Below, one piece after another: positions 44,956 through 53,824 of a DNA stretch of 64,000 bases. A program made the translations under genes and the position numbers. The stretch's first letter is position 1. Every line of letters starts with the position of its first letter. Below the pieces are notes generated by a model, which did no database searches, was not told the origin of the DNA, and was given only the letters and a program-made list of their open reading frames with translations. This DNA is from Rhodococcus spongiicola (GTDB lineage Bacteria; Actinomycetota; Actinomycetes; Mycobacteriales; Mycobacteriaceae), in assembly GCF_004011835.1 (NCBI RefSeq), contig NZ_RKLN01000003.1:434001-498000 (forward strand). The letters are read 5' to 3'.

Positions 44956-44966
44956 GGAGAGGACGG

Positions 44967-45632
44967 GTGTACGTAGTCGTCATGGGATGCGGCCGGGTCG
45001 GCTCGTCCCTAGCTACCGCACTGAGCCGGATCGGCCACGAAGTGGCCGTGATCGACCGAGACCCGAGCGCGTTCCTTCGCCTGGGTCCGGACTTCCCCGG
45101 GCACACGGTGGTCGGGATGGGATTCGACCGCGCGGTGCTGGTGCGCGCCGGAATCGAACGCGCGCAAGCATTCGCGGCCGTATCGTCGGGTGACAATTCG
45201 AACATCATCTCCGCGCGAGTCGCGCGAGAGACGTTCGACGTCGAACGGGTGGTCGCCCGTATCTACGACGCCAAACGCGCCGCCGTGTACGAGCGGCTCG
45301 GAATCCCGACAATCGCGACCGTGCCATGGACCACCGACCGCTTCATGCTCGCCCTCCAACAGGACGACCAGATTTCGAAGTGGCGCGATCCCTCGGGCAC
45401 GGTCGTCGTCACCGAGCTGTCTCTGCACGAGGACTGGGTCGGTCGCCGCATCACCGAACTCGAGTCCGCGACATCGTCGCGTGTCTCGTTCATCATCCGA
45501 TTCGGGACCGGGATCCTCCCGGACCGCAGGACCGTGTTCCAGTCCCAGGACCAGGTGTACATCGCAGCGGTGGCTGGGACCGTTGCCGAGGCAGTCGCCC
45601 TCGCGGGAAGCCCTCCACCGTCCGACGACTGA
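44967..45632 (+). CDS. ceoB: TrkA-type K+ uptake regulatory subunit CeoB
   Basis: The 221-residue protein has an RCK N domain with the dinucleotide motif VVVMGCGRVGSSLATAL and the acidic strand-2 end VAVIDRD, then a TrkA-C domain (about 135-215). Such subunits gate K+ channels or symporters by binding NAD(H) or nucleotide. GTG 44967 follows GGAGAGGAC. It pairs with ceoC 63 bp downstream, as in M. tuberculosis Rv2691-Rv2692. No TrkH/TrkG channel gene is in the window. Confidence 0.92.
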   Translation: MYVVVMGCGRVGSSLATALSRIGHEVAVIDRDPSAFLRLGPDFPGHTVVGMGFDRAVLVRAGIERAQAFAAVSSGDNSNIISARVARETFDVERVVARIYDAKRAAVYERLGIPTIATVPWTTDRFMLALQQDDQISKWRDPSGTVVVTELSLHEDWVGRRITELESATSSRVSFIIRFGTGILPDRRTVFQSQDQVYIAAVAGTVAEAVALAGSPPPSDD

Positions 45633-45695
45633 CGTCCCACCGGTCATGACTCCCTTCTCGATCGCCTTGATCGACTACCCGATTGGATGCCTCCG

Positions 45696-46352
45696 ATGAG
45701 AGTGGCCATCGCAGGAGCCGGCGCCGTAGGCCGCTCCATCGCCCGCGAACTCGTCCGCAGCGACCACCACGTCATGCTGCTCGAGCGCAACATCGAACAC
45801 GTCGAGGCCGACTCCATTCCCCAAGCAGAGTGGGTACACGCCGACGCGTGCGAGCTCAGTCTGCTCGAGGCAGCGAACCTGGAGACGTACGACGTCGTGA
45901 TTGCCGCGACCGGAGACGACAAGGCCAACATCGTGCTGAGCCTGCTCGCGAAGACCGAGTTCGGTGTGGGCAGGGTGGTGGCGCGCGTCAACGATCCACG
46001 CAACGAGTGGCTGTTCGACGAGTCCTGGGGTGTGGACGTAGCGGTGTCGACACCGCGAATGCTGGCCTCGCTCGTCGAGGAGGCCGTCTCGGTGGGCGAC
46101 CTGGTTCGGCTGATGACCTTCCGTCAAGGTCAGGCCAACCTCGTCGAGGTCACCCTGCCTGACAACACCCCCCTTGCGGGCAAGCCGGTTCGCAAGCTGC
46201 GACTACCTCGCGACGCGGCACTCGTCACCATCTTGCGGGGTGGACGTGTGATCACCCCGCAGCCGGACGATCCGTTGGAGGGCGGCGATGAGTTGCTGTT
46301 CGTTGCCGCGGTCGATGTCGAGGACGAGCTACGCGCCGCGATCGACATCTGA
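45696..46352 (+). CDS. ceoC: TrkA-type K+ uptake regulatory subunit CeoC
   Basis: The 218-residue protein has the same RCK N plus TrkA-C layout as CeoB: MRVAIAGAGAVGRSIAREL with HHVMLLERN at the nucleotide site, then LVRLMTFRQGQANLVEVTL and a C-terminal GGDELLFVA strand. ATG 45696 is used; ATG 45687 three codons earlier is equally possible. CeoB and CeoC probably assemble together. The 3' end overlaps the convergent DUF3159 gene by 24 bp. Confidence 0.92.
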   Translation: MRVAIAGAGAVGRSIARELVRSDHHVMLLERNIEHVEADSIPQAEWVHADACELSLLEAANLETYDVVIAATGDDKANIVLSLLAKTEFGVGRVVARVNDPRNEWLFDESWGVDVAVSTPRMLASLVEEAVSVGDLVRLMTFRQGQANLVEVTLPDNTPLAGKPVRKLRLPRDAALVTILRGGRVITPQPDDPLEGGDELLFVAAVDVEDELRAAIDI

Positions 46353-47078
46353 GTCGGTTCGCCGGCTTGGAGCGGATCCTTCACCGGCCTCCTCCTGACC
46401 GCTCTCGCGGGCGACGTCGGTCTCCTTGCCGGCTGCTGCCGATGGTGCCGTCTCGAGGTCCGCGGGCTCCGGAGCGGGTTCCACGATCCGGTCCGCGCGT
46501 CGGACGGCCCAGATGGTCACAAGCAGAGCCAAACCGGTGAGGGGCCACCCCATGCCGATGCGGGCAACCGCCAGCCAACCGGTCTGGTCGGCGTCGTAGA
46601 GCTCGGACTGGACGAAGTAGCGCGCACCGAACACCAGGGCCCATGCGGCGGTCGCGACATCGTACGCACGCACTGCCACAGGGTGGGCGCGCCATGCATT
46701 GCCATGACCGTTCAGATATCCCCAGACCACACCGACCAATGGTCGCCTCACGAGGATCGAGGCAACGAAGGCGCCCGCGTACACCAGGCTCGTGTAGATG
46801 CCGAACAGGAAGTAGCCCTTCGCATCACCGGTCTGATACGCGATGAACGCACAAACACCGACGCCGAGGAATCCGGAAACCGCGGGCTGGATCGGTCCAC
46901 GGCGCACGATACGCCACAAGAGGATTCCGGTCGCCACACCCAGAGCGATCCAGATGGCCGCAACCAGGCCCCAAATGCTGTTCGCCGGAACGAATGCAAC
47001 GATCGGCAATGTCGAGTAGACCAGCCCGCTCAGTCCCCCGAGCTGGTCAAGAATCGTCTGCTGCTTCGTTTCGGTCAC
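46329..47078 (-). CDS. DUF3159 membrane protein
   Basis: The 249-residue protein has about six hydrophobic segments between residues 20 and 205 and a Glu/Asp-rich tail. LGGLSGLVYSTLPIVAFVPAN at the N-terminus and GYLNGHGNAWR in the middle are typical of the actinobacterial DUF3159 family, function unknown (Rv2693c in M. tuberculosis). It runs opposite to ceoC with overlapping 3' ends. Confidence 0.85.
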   Translation of the reverse strand: MTETKQQTILDQLGGLSGLVYSTLPIVAFVPANSIWGLVAAIWIALGVATGILLWRIVRRGPIQPAVSGFLGVGVCAFIAYQTGDAKGYFLFGIYTSLVYAGAFVASILVRRPLVGVVWGYLNGHGNAWRAHPVAVRAYDVATAAWALVFGARYFVQSELYDADQTGWLAVARIGMGWPLTGLALLVTIWAVRRADRIVEPAPEPADLETAPSAAAGKETDVARESGQEEAGEGSAPSRRTDSDVDRGA

Positions 47079-47134
47079 GGGACGAGAGTGCCATATCCGG
47101 CGCGAGGGCGTCCCAACCGGGGACTGTGGACCAG

Positions 47135-47512
47135 TCAGGAATCACCACGTAGCTCGTAGTACGGATTGAAGATGACCTTTTGCCCGCCTCGGTCACCTAC
47201 GCGACCACGCACCAGCAACTTCTTGCCCGGCTCGATTCCCGGAATACGCCGCCGACCGATCCACACCAGCGTCACCGGGTCGGTGCCGTCGAAGAACTCG
47301 GCCTGCACAGTGGCGTTCGCCGCTTTCGGACACGCTTCGACACTCCGCAGGCGGCCGAGCATCGTGACCTCTTCACCCCGCGAGCAATCGCAGGCGCGCG
47401 TCGCGCCTGAGGCCTGCGCGGTTTCCACCATCTCTTCCGCGTCCAACTGCTCGAGATCTTCGGTGAGTCTGCGAGTCAGCCGACGAAAGTAACCTGCCGC
47501 GGCGGGTGCCAT
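47135..47512 (-). CDS. OB-fold nucleic-acid-binding protein
   Basis: The 125-residue protein starts with a helical segment and then an OB-fold: EVTMLGRLRSVEACPKAANATVQAEFFDGTDPVTLVWIGRRRIPGIEPGKKLLVRGRV, split here only by conserved loops. Such domains bind nucleic acid; this one resembles Rv2694c. ATG 47512 follows AGGAGCTCGCT; a longer frame starts at 47599. Two Cys (CDC) precede the fold. Confidence 0.82.
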   Translation of the reverse strand: MAPAAAGYFRRLTRRLTEDLEQLDAEEMVETAQASGATRACDCSRGEEVTMLGRLRSVEACPKAANATVQAEFFDGTDPVTLVWIGRRRIPGIEPGKKLLVRGRVGDRGGQKVIFNPYYELRGDS

Positions 47513-47667
47513 AGCGAGCTCCTGGACACGTGACGACGCAGGTCTTGCGCCGTACAACAAGGCTTTCGCGGGGCCCGTTAGAGGCCCTGCACTGGTCATC
47601 TGAATGTCACTGTAACCCTAAAGTGACCTGACAACCACAGCCATGCGGTATTGGTCTAAATCGGACA

Positions 47668-48387
47668 GTGCAAGATCTACGCATGCAGCAACCCACGTGG
47701 CCCGCGGTGGCCGTTGTCCTACCCGGAACCGGCTCCGACGCCGATTTCGCCGACCGCGCTTTCCGAGAGGCGTTGACTCAGGTGGCGGTCGACACGGTAG
47801 CGGTCGAGCCGGACCCGCAGCGAGTCGTCGAGAGTTACCGTGCCGCGATGGACCGGGCCGCCGACATCCACGGCCGTATCGTCGTCGGCGGCGTGTCGAT
47901 CGGTGCCGCGGTCGCGATCGAGTGGGCCGCCGCGAACCCCGATCGCGTCGCGGCAGTCCTGGCGGCCCTGCCCGCATGGACCGGGTCGCCGGTCGGGGCT
48001 CCGGCCGCCGCGAGCGCCAACTTCACGGCCGCGCAACTTCGCATCCATGGTCTCGAGGCCGTGACCGCCGAGATGACCGCATCGAGTCCGCCGTGGCTGG
48101 CCGACGAACTGACTCGCTCATGGCGCGCGCAGTGGCCGCATCTGCCGTCGGCACTGGAGGAGGCGGCCACCTACCACGCTCCCGACAGTGCGGTGCTCAC
48201 CCGTGTCCGAGTCCCGGTCGGAATCGCGGCCGCCATCGATGACGCCGTCCATCCGTTCACTGTGGCGAAGGAGTGGGCGTCGATGTTGCCCCGGGCAGAG
48301 ATGTCGGAGCTAACCCTCGACGCGGTCGGCACCGATCCCGCCGCCCTCGGCAGGGCATGCCTCGCCGCAATCGAGCGGATCGAGTAA
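47668..48387 (+). CDS. Alpha/beta hydrolase
   Basis: The 239-residue protein has an alpha/beta-hydrolase core with nucleophile motif GGVSIGAAVAIEWA and a late IDDAVHPFTVA segment that supplies Asp and His. The N-terminus VAVVLPGTGSDADFADRAF fits a family found at this locus in mycobacteria (Rv2695). No signal peptide, so cytoplasmic. GTG 47668 or ATG 47683 could start it; no good ribosome site precedes either, and a leaderless start is possible. Substrate unknown. Confidence 0.82.
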   Translation: MQDLRMQQPTWPAVAVVLPGTGSDADFADRAFREALTQVAVDTVAVEPDPQRVVESYRAAMDRAADIHGRIVVGGVSIGAAVAIEWAAANPDRVAAVLAALPAWTGSPVGAPAAASANFTAAQLRIHGLEAVTAEMTASSPPWLADELTRSWRAQWPHLPSALEEAATYHAPDSAVLTRVRVPVGIAAAIDDAVHPFTVAKEWASMLPRAEMSELTLDAVGTDPAALGRACLAAIERIE

Positions 48388-48394
48388 CGAGCCC

Positions 48395-49312
48395 CTAGAG
48401 CCCGAGTTGCTGCATCGCCGAGCCCGACTCACCGCGACGTGGCGGCTCGGGCCTGTTCTGCGGCTGTTGCGGCTGCTGTACCTGTTGTGGTTGCTGTCCC
48501 TGCTGCGGCTGCCGTCCCTGCTGCGGCTGCTGTCCCTGCTGCGGCTGCTGTCCCTGCTGCGGCTGCTGTCCCTGCTGCGGCTGCTGTCCCTGCTGCGGCT
48601 GCTGTCCCTGCTGTGCGGCTTGCTGGGCCGCTGCCTGCTGCTGGGCCGCCGCCTGCTGCTGGGCCGCCGCGAGCTGCTCGGCGAGCGCCTGTGGCAGAAC
48701 GACCGGCAGCGGGGTCCGCACGGGGTGCGGATCGTCGCCGCGCCTCACAACCGTGTCGTCCAGGACGGTCCGCGCAATCTCCACGAGCGGCGAACCGACC
48801 GCGACGTTGCCGGACGGGCCGGCGACTACGCACCGGATCATCCAGCGGGGCCCCTCCACGCCTATGAACCGGAGATCCGCGTTCTGCGTCACACCGACAA
48901 CCTCACGGCCCCACGGCCCGCTCTCGATGCCGACCTCCGCGTTGTCGCCTCGGAGCGACTCCGCCAGCTCGGACGCCACCTCGCGCCACTGTCCCGGAGA
49001 CTTGGGCGCAGCGTAGGCGGAGACGGTGATGCGACCGAACTGGGTGACCAGGTGGACCGCCTGCGGTGTTCCGTCAGGCGACATCTCCACCTGAAGCTGG
49101 GCCCCCTCGGGGATCGGGAACAGCACCGAACCGAGGTCCAACCGAGTCGCCGCCGGCTCCACTCCCTCGGGGAGATCACTCACGTCGTAAGGGCCACCTT
49201 CGACGTCATCGAAGGGGACATCGAGTCCGGAGCCGTCCGGGGCATCGACCTCCTCGACGTACTCCGACACCTGCCCAGGAGCGGTGCCCTTCTTCTTCCG
49301 ACGTCCCAACAT
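48395..49312 (-). CDS. DUF3710 protein with a Gln-rich repeat tail
   Basis: The 305-residue protein has the DUF3710 domain (about 45-205), marked by RLDLGSVLFPIPEGAQLQVE, QFGRITVSAYAAPKSPGQWR and FIGVEGPRWMIRCVVAG, as in Rv2696c next to dut. The C-terminal third is Ala/Gln-rich and then has GQQPQQ repeated about seven times (18-bp units at 48483-48608). The tail is likely disordered. Function is unknown. ATG 49312 is 3 bp after the dut stop, so the two are cotranscribed. Confidence 0.88.
   Translation of the reverse strand: MLGRRKKKGTAPGQVSEYVEEVDAPDGSGLDVPFDDVEGGPYDVSDLPEGVEPAATRLDLGSVLFPIPEGAQLQVEMSPDGTPQAVHLVTQFGRITVSAYAAPKSPGQWREVASELAESLRGDNAEVGIESGPWGREVVGVTQNADLRFIGVEGPRWMIRCVVAGPSGNVAVGSPLVEIARTVLDDTVVRRGDDPHPVRTPLPVVLPQALAEQLAAAQQQAAAQQQAAAQQAAQQGQQPQQGQQPQQGQQPQQGQQPQQGQQPQQGRQPQQGQQPQQVQQPQQPQNRPEPPRRGESGSAMQQLGL
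48483..48608. repeat. 18-bp coding repeat, seven copies
   Basis: The 18-base unit (TGCTGCGGCTGCTGTCCC on the plus strand) repeats seven times from 48483 to 48608. The first two copies are diverged and the last five identical. It encodes GQQPQQ in DUF3710 and keeps the frame, so copy number could vary without harm. Confidence 0.92.
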
Positions 49313-49315
49313 GGA

Positions 49316-49861
49316 TCAGGCCCCTTCCCTCGGCAACCGCGTCAATTCGTGCGGGCGGCCTTCCGTACCAACGAAATCGTCAAAATCCTGATCGCGCGCC
49401 ACCAGGCTTGCATGTCCGCCACTCGACCCGTAACCGCCGGTGCCACGGACGGTTTCATCGAGGGAATCAACCTCCACGAAATCGACGAGTTCGACCTTCT
49501 GCACGACCAGCTGCGCTATCCGGTCGCCGCGACGCAATTCGATCGGCGTCTCGAGATCGTGGTTGATCAGGCAGACCTTGATCTCACCGCGATACCCGGC
49601 GTCGACGGTGCCGGGAGTGTTCACGACGGACAGACCGGTCTTGGCGGCCAGCCCGGACCGGGGATGGATGAGGCCGACAGTGCCGACAGGAAGCGCGACC
49701 GCGACGCCCGTGCCGACCAGGGTCCGGCGTCCGGGCTCGATCGTGACGTCGGTCGTGGTGCACAAATCGACTCCGGCGTCGCCCTCGTGGGCACGCCGAG
49801 GCAGCGGGATACCGGGGTCCAGTCGCTTCAATGCGATGGCAGGGAGATCGCTCACGTGCAC
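49316..49861 (-). CDS. dut: Deoxyuridine 5'-triphosphate nucleotidohydrolase
   Basis: Dut splits dUTP to dUMP and pyrophosphate, keeping uracil out of DNA. The motifs are in order: [12 protein letters not shown] (motif 1), [11 protein letters not shown] (motif 2), [16 protein letters not shown] (motif 3), [14 protein letters not shown] (motif 4) and [11 protein letters not shown] (motif 5), with a longer C-terminal tail of about 30 residues. GTG 49861 starts a typical N-terminus; a frame open to 49879 is possible. 181 residues. Confidence 0.95.
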   Translation of the reverse strand: MHVSDLPAIALKRLDPGIPLPRRAHEGDAGVDLCTTTDVTIEPGRRTLVGTGVAVALPVGTVGLIHPRSGLAAKTGLSVVNTPGTVDAGYRGEIKVCLINHDLETPIELRRGDRIAQLVVQKVELVDFVEVDSLDETVRGTGGYGSSGGHASLVARDQDFDDFVGTEGRPHELTRLPREGA

Positions 49862-49898
49862 CGAGACTACCTGGCACACGTGCCCTACCCTGGCATAC

Positions 49899-50411
49899 GT
49901 GCCCGAATCGTCTCAGCCAGCACCGACCACATCCGACAACGCCCGAGAGCCGGTCTACTCCGAGCGCCTGTGGGTTCCATGGTGGTGGTGGCCTGCCGGA
50001 TTGTTCGTCGCCGGTTTGCTGGCCGCGGAGGTCCACATGGGTTCTCCGGGCATCCGGCAGTGGCTTCCGTACGTCCTTTTGTTCCCGTTCCCGGTGTGGC
50101 TGCTGCTGTGGGTCTCACGCCAGCGGGTCGAGGTGTACGGCGGGCCGAACCCAGAACTCAGGGTCGGTCGGGCGCACCTGCCACTGTCGGTGGTGTCGCG
50201 AACTGCGGCGATTCCGCCGTCGGCGAAAAGCGCCGCGCTCGGCCGCCAACTCGATCCGGCGGCGTTCGTCCAGAACAAGTCCTGGGTCAAGGACACGGTC
50301 CTGATCGTCCTCGAGGACCCCGAGGATCCCACGCCGTATTGGTTGGTCAGCACGAGGCGGCCAGCCGAACTGCTGGCCGCCATCGGCCGCGGGACTTCCG
50401 CAAGCGGCTAG
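49899..50411 (+). CDS. DUF3093 membrane protein
   Basis: The 170-residue protein has two hydrophobic segments ([18 protein letters not shown] and [19 protein letters not shown]) after YSERLWVP, then a soluble domain ending GTSASG, the pattern of actinobacterial DUF3093 (Rv2698). Function unknown. GTG 49899 is the start; it lies 37 bp from the divergent dut start. Confidence 0.87.
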   Translation: MPESSQPAPTTSDNAREPVYSERLWVPWWWWPAGLFVAGLLAAEVHMGSPGIRQWLPYVLLFPFPVWLLLWVSRQRVEVYGGPNPELRVGRAHLPLSVVSRTAAIPPSAKSAALGRQLDPAAFVQNKSWVKDTVLIVLEDPEDPTPYWLVSTRRPAELLAAIGRGTSASG

Positions 50412-50435
50412 TCCGTCTGCTGCGCAACCGTTTCG

Positions 50436-50738
50436 TCAGGCGGCACAGTCCACGCAAATCATGACGCCGTTCTCCTCGCTGGCGAGACGGCTGCGGTGGT
50501 GAACCAGGAAGCAACTCGAGCAGGTGAACTCATCCGCCTGCTTGGGTACCACCCGTACCGACAGTTCCTCGCCCGACAGGTCCGCACCAGGTAGTTCAAA
50601 CGACTCCGCGGTATCGGACTCATCGACGTCGACGACCGCCGACTGCGCCTCGTTGCGTCGTGCCTTCAGTTCTTCCAGGGAATCCTCGGATACCTCGTCG
50701 GAATCCGAGCGCCTGGGTGCGTCGTAGTCGGTTGCCAT
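50436..50738 (-). CDS. DUF4193 small zinc-ribbon-like protein
   Basis: The 100-residue protein has an acidic N-terminal half and a C-terminal zinc-ribbon: FTCSSCFLVHHRSRL and MICVDCAA supply two CxxC pairs. DUF4193 members (Rv2699c) are abundant, conserved in Mycobacteriales, and of unknown function. ATG 50738 follows GAGGGGAAAAG. The upstream 485 bp are non-coding, so a regulated promoter is likely. The gene is convergent with DUF3093. Confidence 0.9.
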   Translation of the reverse strand: MATDYDAPRRSDSDEVSEDSLEELKARRNEAQSAVVDVDESDTAESFELPGADLSGEELSVRVVPKQADEFTCSSCFLVHHRSRLASEENGVMICVDCAA

Positions 50739-51223
50739 TTTCTTTTCCCCTCGTCCTCTTGCGTGTATCCCCGGTACCCGGGCTGCCGAAACCCCACGGT
50801 GACGGCGATCCTCGGAACCCGACAGTGATGTAGATCCGTTCCTGTGGCTGTAACAACGCATCAGCTCACTCGGAAGTGCCCATGACGTCTTCCGAAAACA
50901 TGACCTACACCTCACTTTCGTTTCCTCCGGGCCCTCTCGAAATCGTGTGGTTTCACGATTGGGGCCGCCAGACAATAGCCGACGACTCAGCGAAAGTGGC
51001 AACTGGACCGGACACGGTCGAAAACTGTCCGTCAATCGTCATCAACCACTGAGCAAGTCGAGACATTCCTGGCCGGGTAGGTATCGGGGGGTGACCGAAC
51101 GGGGATCTACAGTTGGCTACGGGACGGCGGCGACCAGTGCGATCGTGGCCGGAACCACACCAACTCTTTTCCTTGTTTTCGGCGGACATCCCACCCGCAT
51201 ACCTGACGGAGAGGTCACACACC
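50739..51223. other. Non-coding gap between DUF4193 and cei
   Basis: These 485 bases hold no gene I can support. CGGACA...TGTCCG (51012-51034) forms a loose dyad. TAGGTAT near 51079 and TACAGT near 51108 could serve as -10 elements for cei. An open frame crossing into cei in another frame looks like shadow coding. Divergent promoters for both flanking genes must lie here. Confidence 0.4.
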
Positions 51224-51907
51224 GTGGTTTCACTGATCACCAATGGCAGCTCGACCGACGATCGGGGCCGCCCGTTTCGCCGCCGCCGCGCCCTGCCCGT
51301 GATCGCGCTGATCTCGGTCCTGGCCCTGCTCGGGGTCATGGTGTGGGTGAAAATCCTCACCGAAACCGAGGTGTACGCCACAACAGTCGACTGCAACCCC
51401 CCGGTGATGCCGAATTCCCCGGACGCCCCCACGCCACAGCCGCTGGGCGAGGTCGTCGACCGAGACACGCTGCTCGACGTCGCCCCAGCCCCACTGTCCG
51501 AGACCCGAGTCCGCGTCTACAACGCGAACGGCCAACGCGGACAGGCGGCCGATGTCGCCACCCAGCTGCGCGACTACGGGTTCGCCAGCGCGCCCGACGT
51601 GGAGGTGGGCAACGACCCCGTGTACGTGGATCAGAACCTGCAGTGCCACGGGCAAATTCGGTTCGGCCCTAACGGACTGTCCGCCGCGAGCACGCTCTGG
51701 TTGGTGGCACCGTGCGCCGAACTCATCGAGGACGGCCGGACCGACGACACCGTCGACCTGGCACTCGGCACCTACTTCGCGGACAGCATCACTCCGAACG
51801 CGGACGCCCAGGAAGTCCTCAGCACGTTGAGGGATCCGCTTGCCGGAACCGCTCCGGCGCCGCTCGATCCCGGCCTGCTCAGCGCCGCTCGCAACGCACG
51901 CTGCTGA
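51224..51907 (+). CDS. cei: Envelope integrity protein Cei (LytR C-terminal domain)
   Basis: The 227-residue protein has one membrane helix (about residues 25-45: LPVIALISVLALLGVMVWV) followed by an extracellular LytR C-terminal-like domain with VRVYNANGQRGQAADVATQL and GFASAPDVEVGND. Two Cys pairs may form disulfides. In mycobacteria Cei (Rv2700) is needed for envelope integrity and virulence. GTG 51224 follows GGAGAGG; a longer frame has a basic leader without support. Confidence 0.87.
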   Translation: MVSLITNGSSTDDRGRPFRRRRALPVIALISVLALLGVMVWVKILTETEVYATTVDCNPPVMPNSPDAPTPQPLGEVVDRDTLLDVAPAPLSETRVRVYNANGQRGQAADVATQLRDYGFASAPDVEVGNDPVYVDQNLQCHGQIRFGPNGLSAASTLWLVAPCAELIEDGRTDDTVDLALGTYFADSITPNADAQEVLSTLRDPLAGTAPAPLDPGLLSAARNARC

Positions 51908-51925
51908 CGGCCGACCCGGGCCGGC

Positions 51926-52825
51926 TCAGGGAATCGGGTCGTACACACCCGCCGACCGGAACACCGCCTCCAGGTCGTCGGCGATCCCCGGGGCCATCGC
52001 GATGACCACCTCACCCGCCGCACCGCGGGTATCCGGTGTCGGCAGGTGTACCCGGGCGCCCGCCTCGCTGGCGATCAACGCGCCTGCCGCCCAGTCCCAC
52101 GGATTGAGTCCATGCTCGAAGGTCGCGTCGACCCGCCCCGATGCGACCATGCACAGATCCAGCGCGGCCGACCCGATCCTGCGGATGTCGCGGACGTGCG
52201 GCAGCACCTTGCCGAGTAGTCGGCCCTGCGCGCTGCGGCGCTGCGCGCTGTACGCAAACCCGGTCGCAAGCAGGGCCAGGGACGAGTCGGTCACCGGATT
52301 GCAAGACAGCACACCGGAGTGGTCGGCGTCGGTGAACGTCGCACCCTCCCCCGCCGCCGCGGAGTACGTGATACCGCCGGCGACGTCCACGACCGCTCCG
52401 GCTACCGAGACGCCGTCGACCTGTGCGGCCACCGAGACCGAGTAGGCAGGGATTCCGTACAGGAAGTTGACGGTCCCGTCGATCGGGTCGACCACCCAGC
52501 GCGTCCCGCCGATGCCGTTCTCACCGCCGCCTTCCTCGCCCAGGATGGCGTCCTGCGGGCGGAGTTCGGCCAGACGCGTCCGGATGAGCTGCTCGGCCTC
52601 TGTGTCGACCACCGTCACGGGGTCAGTGGGCGTGCTCTTGGACTGCACCGAATTGCCGGCGCGGGCGCGCACCTGCGCACCCATCACTCCGAACACCTCC
52701 GGGCGCCGCGCTCGCACCAGCGCTGCGGCGGCTTCCGCTACGGTCACCGCGACCTCCCGGAGCACGCTCGGGGCGCTGGAAGTGGCGGCGGCGTGGTCGG
52801 TGGTGGAGTTGTGGATAACACCCAT
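51926..52825 (-). CDS. suhB: Inositol-1-monophosphatase family protein SuhB
   Basis: The 299-residue Mg2+-dependent phosphatase hydrolyses inositol 1-phosphate or related sugars. It has LGEEGG (metal Glu), VVDPIDGTVNFLYGIP (Asp-Pro-Ile-Asp-Gly-Thr metal site), GSAALDLCMVASGRVDA and NPWDWAAGALI (third metal Asp). The ATG at 52825 gives a 46-residue lead before the core. SuhB in M. tuberculosis (Rv2701c) supplies inositol for phosphatidylinositol and mycothiol. It is convergent with cei by 18 bp. Confidence 0.93.
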   Translation of the reverse strand: MGVIHNSTTDHAAATSSAPSVLREVAVTVAEAAAALVRARRPEVFGVMGAQVRARAGNSVQSKSTPTDPVTVVDTEAEQLIRTRLAELRPQDAILGEEGGGENGIGGTRWVVDPIDGTVNFLYGIPAYSVSVAAQVDGVSVAGAVVDVAGGITYSAAAGEGATFTDADHSGVLSCNPVTDSSLALLATGFAYSAQRRSAQGRLLGKVLPHVRDIRRIGSAALDLCMVASGRVDATFEHGLNPWDWAAGALIASEAGARVHLPTPDTRGAAGEVVIAMAPGIADDLEAVFRSAGVYDPIP

Positions 52826-52936
52826 GGACGTATCGCACCACATGCGGAGTTCACTCCGCCCCCCGAATCGCGAAGCCGAACGCCCGGAAACCAACTACTG
52901 TCGGCGCTGACCTCGGCTCGCGGAAGGAGACAAACG

Positions 52937-53701
52937 ATGGGCGCGCTCGGATTCGGTGTGGACATCGGCGGGAGCGGCATCAAAGGTGGGATCGTCAACC
53001 TCGACACCGGCGAACTGATCGAGGATCGAATCAAGATCGAGACACCGCAACCTTCGATGCCCGACGCGGTCGCTGCGACGGTGGCCGAGATCGTGGCGCG
53101 GGCCGGGTGGGAGGGTCCGGTCGGGGTCACGCTGCCGGCCGTGGTGAAGGCTGGAGTCGCGCGGACGGCCGCAAACATCGACAAGACGTGGATCGGGACG
53201 GACGCGCGCATGCTGTTCTCGACCGCTCTCGGCGGTCGTGAGGTGGCCGTTCTCAACGACGCCGACGCCGCCGGCCTGGCGGAAGACCGCTACGGGGCGG
53301 GTAGGGACGCCGAAGGTGTCGTGATCCTGCTGACGTTCGGAACCGGGATCGGGTCGGCGCTCATCCACGATGGTGTCCTGTTCCCGAACACCGAGTTCGG
53401 GCACATGGAGGTCGACGGGAAGGAGGCCGAGCACCGGGCCGCGGCCTCGGTCAAGGACACGAAGGACTTGTCGTACAAGGAGTGGGCAGCAGAGGTGACC
53501 CGGGTACTGCGTCGATTCGAGGAGCTGTTGTGGCCCGACTTGTTCATCGCGGGCGGTGGCATCAGCCGAAAGCACGACAAGTGGATTCCTCGACTCGAGA
53601 ACCACACACCGGTCGTTCCGGCTGCTCTGCTCAACACAGCCGGCATTGTCGGCGCCGCGCTGACCGCGACGAATCGCCTGCAAAAGGGCATCTCTCCGTA
53701 A
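52937..53701 (+). CDS. ppgK: Polyphosphate glucokinase PpgK
   Basis: PpgK phosphorylates glucose using inorganic polyphosphate or ATP. The 254-residue ROK-type kinase has [17 protein letters not shown] (phosphate-1), [28 protein letters not shown] (phosphate-2), and [16 protein letters not shown], the PpgK-type region next to the active site. ATG 52937 follows GGAAGGAG. It runs divergent to suhB with a 111-bp gap and just before sigA, as in M. tuberculosis (Rv2702). Confidence 0.95.
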   Translation: MGALGFGVDIGGSGIKGGIVNLDTGELIEDRIKIETPQPSMPDAVAATVAEIVARAGWEGPVGVTLPAVVKAGVARTAANIDKTWIGTDARMLFSTALGGREVAVLNDADAAGLAEDRYGAGRDAEGVVILLTFGTGIGSALIHDGVLFPNTEFGHMEVDGKEAEHRAAASVKDTKDLSYKEWAAEVTRVLRRFEELLWPDLFIAGGGISRKHDKWIPRLENHTPVVPAALLNTAGIVGAALTATNRLQKGISP

Positions 53702-53824
53702 CAATTTCGAAGCTGTCGTTACAATGGGCAGGGCCGGCTGTGAGTCGGCGAGAACCCGACAGACCTCTCCGCCGGAACTCCACTCTGGCGTGACGCCGCA
53801 CGACACCGTCACGAAAGGGCGTAC

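Noticed and set aside
44793-44966. Cyclic-di-AMP (ydaO) riboswitch before ceoB
   Set aside because: Only one small hairpin and a direct repeat are present; the conserved ydaO core is not seen.
50947-51672. Open frame of 241 codons before and across cei
   Set aside because: It overlaps the cei coding region in another frame, is Arg/Pro-rich and has no domain.
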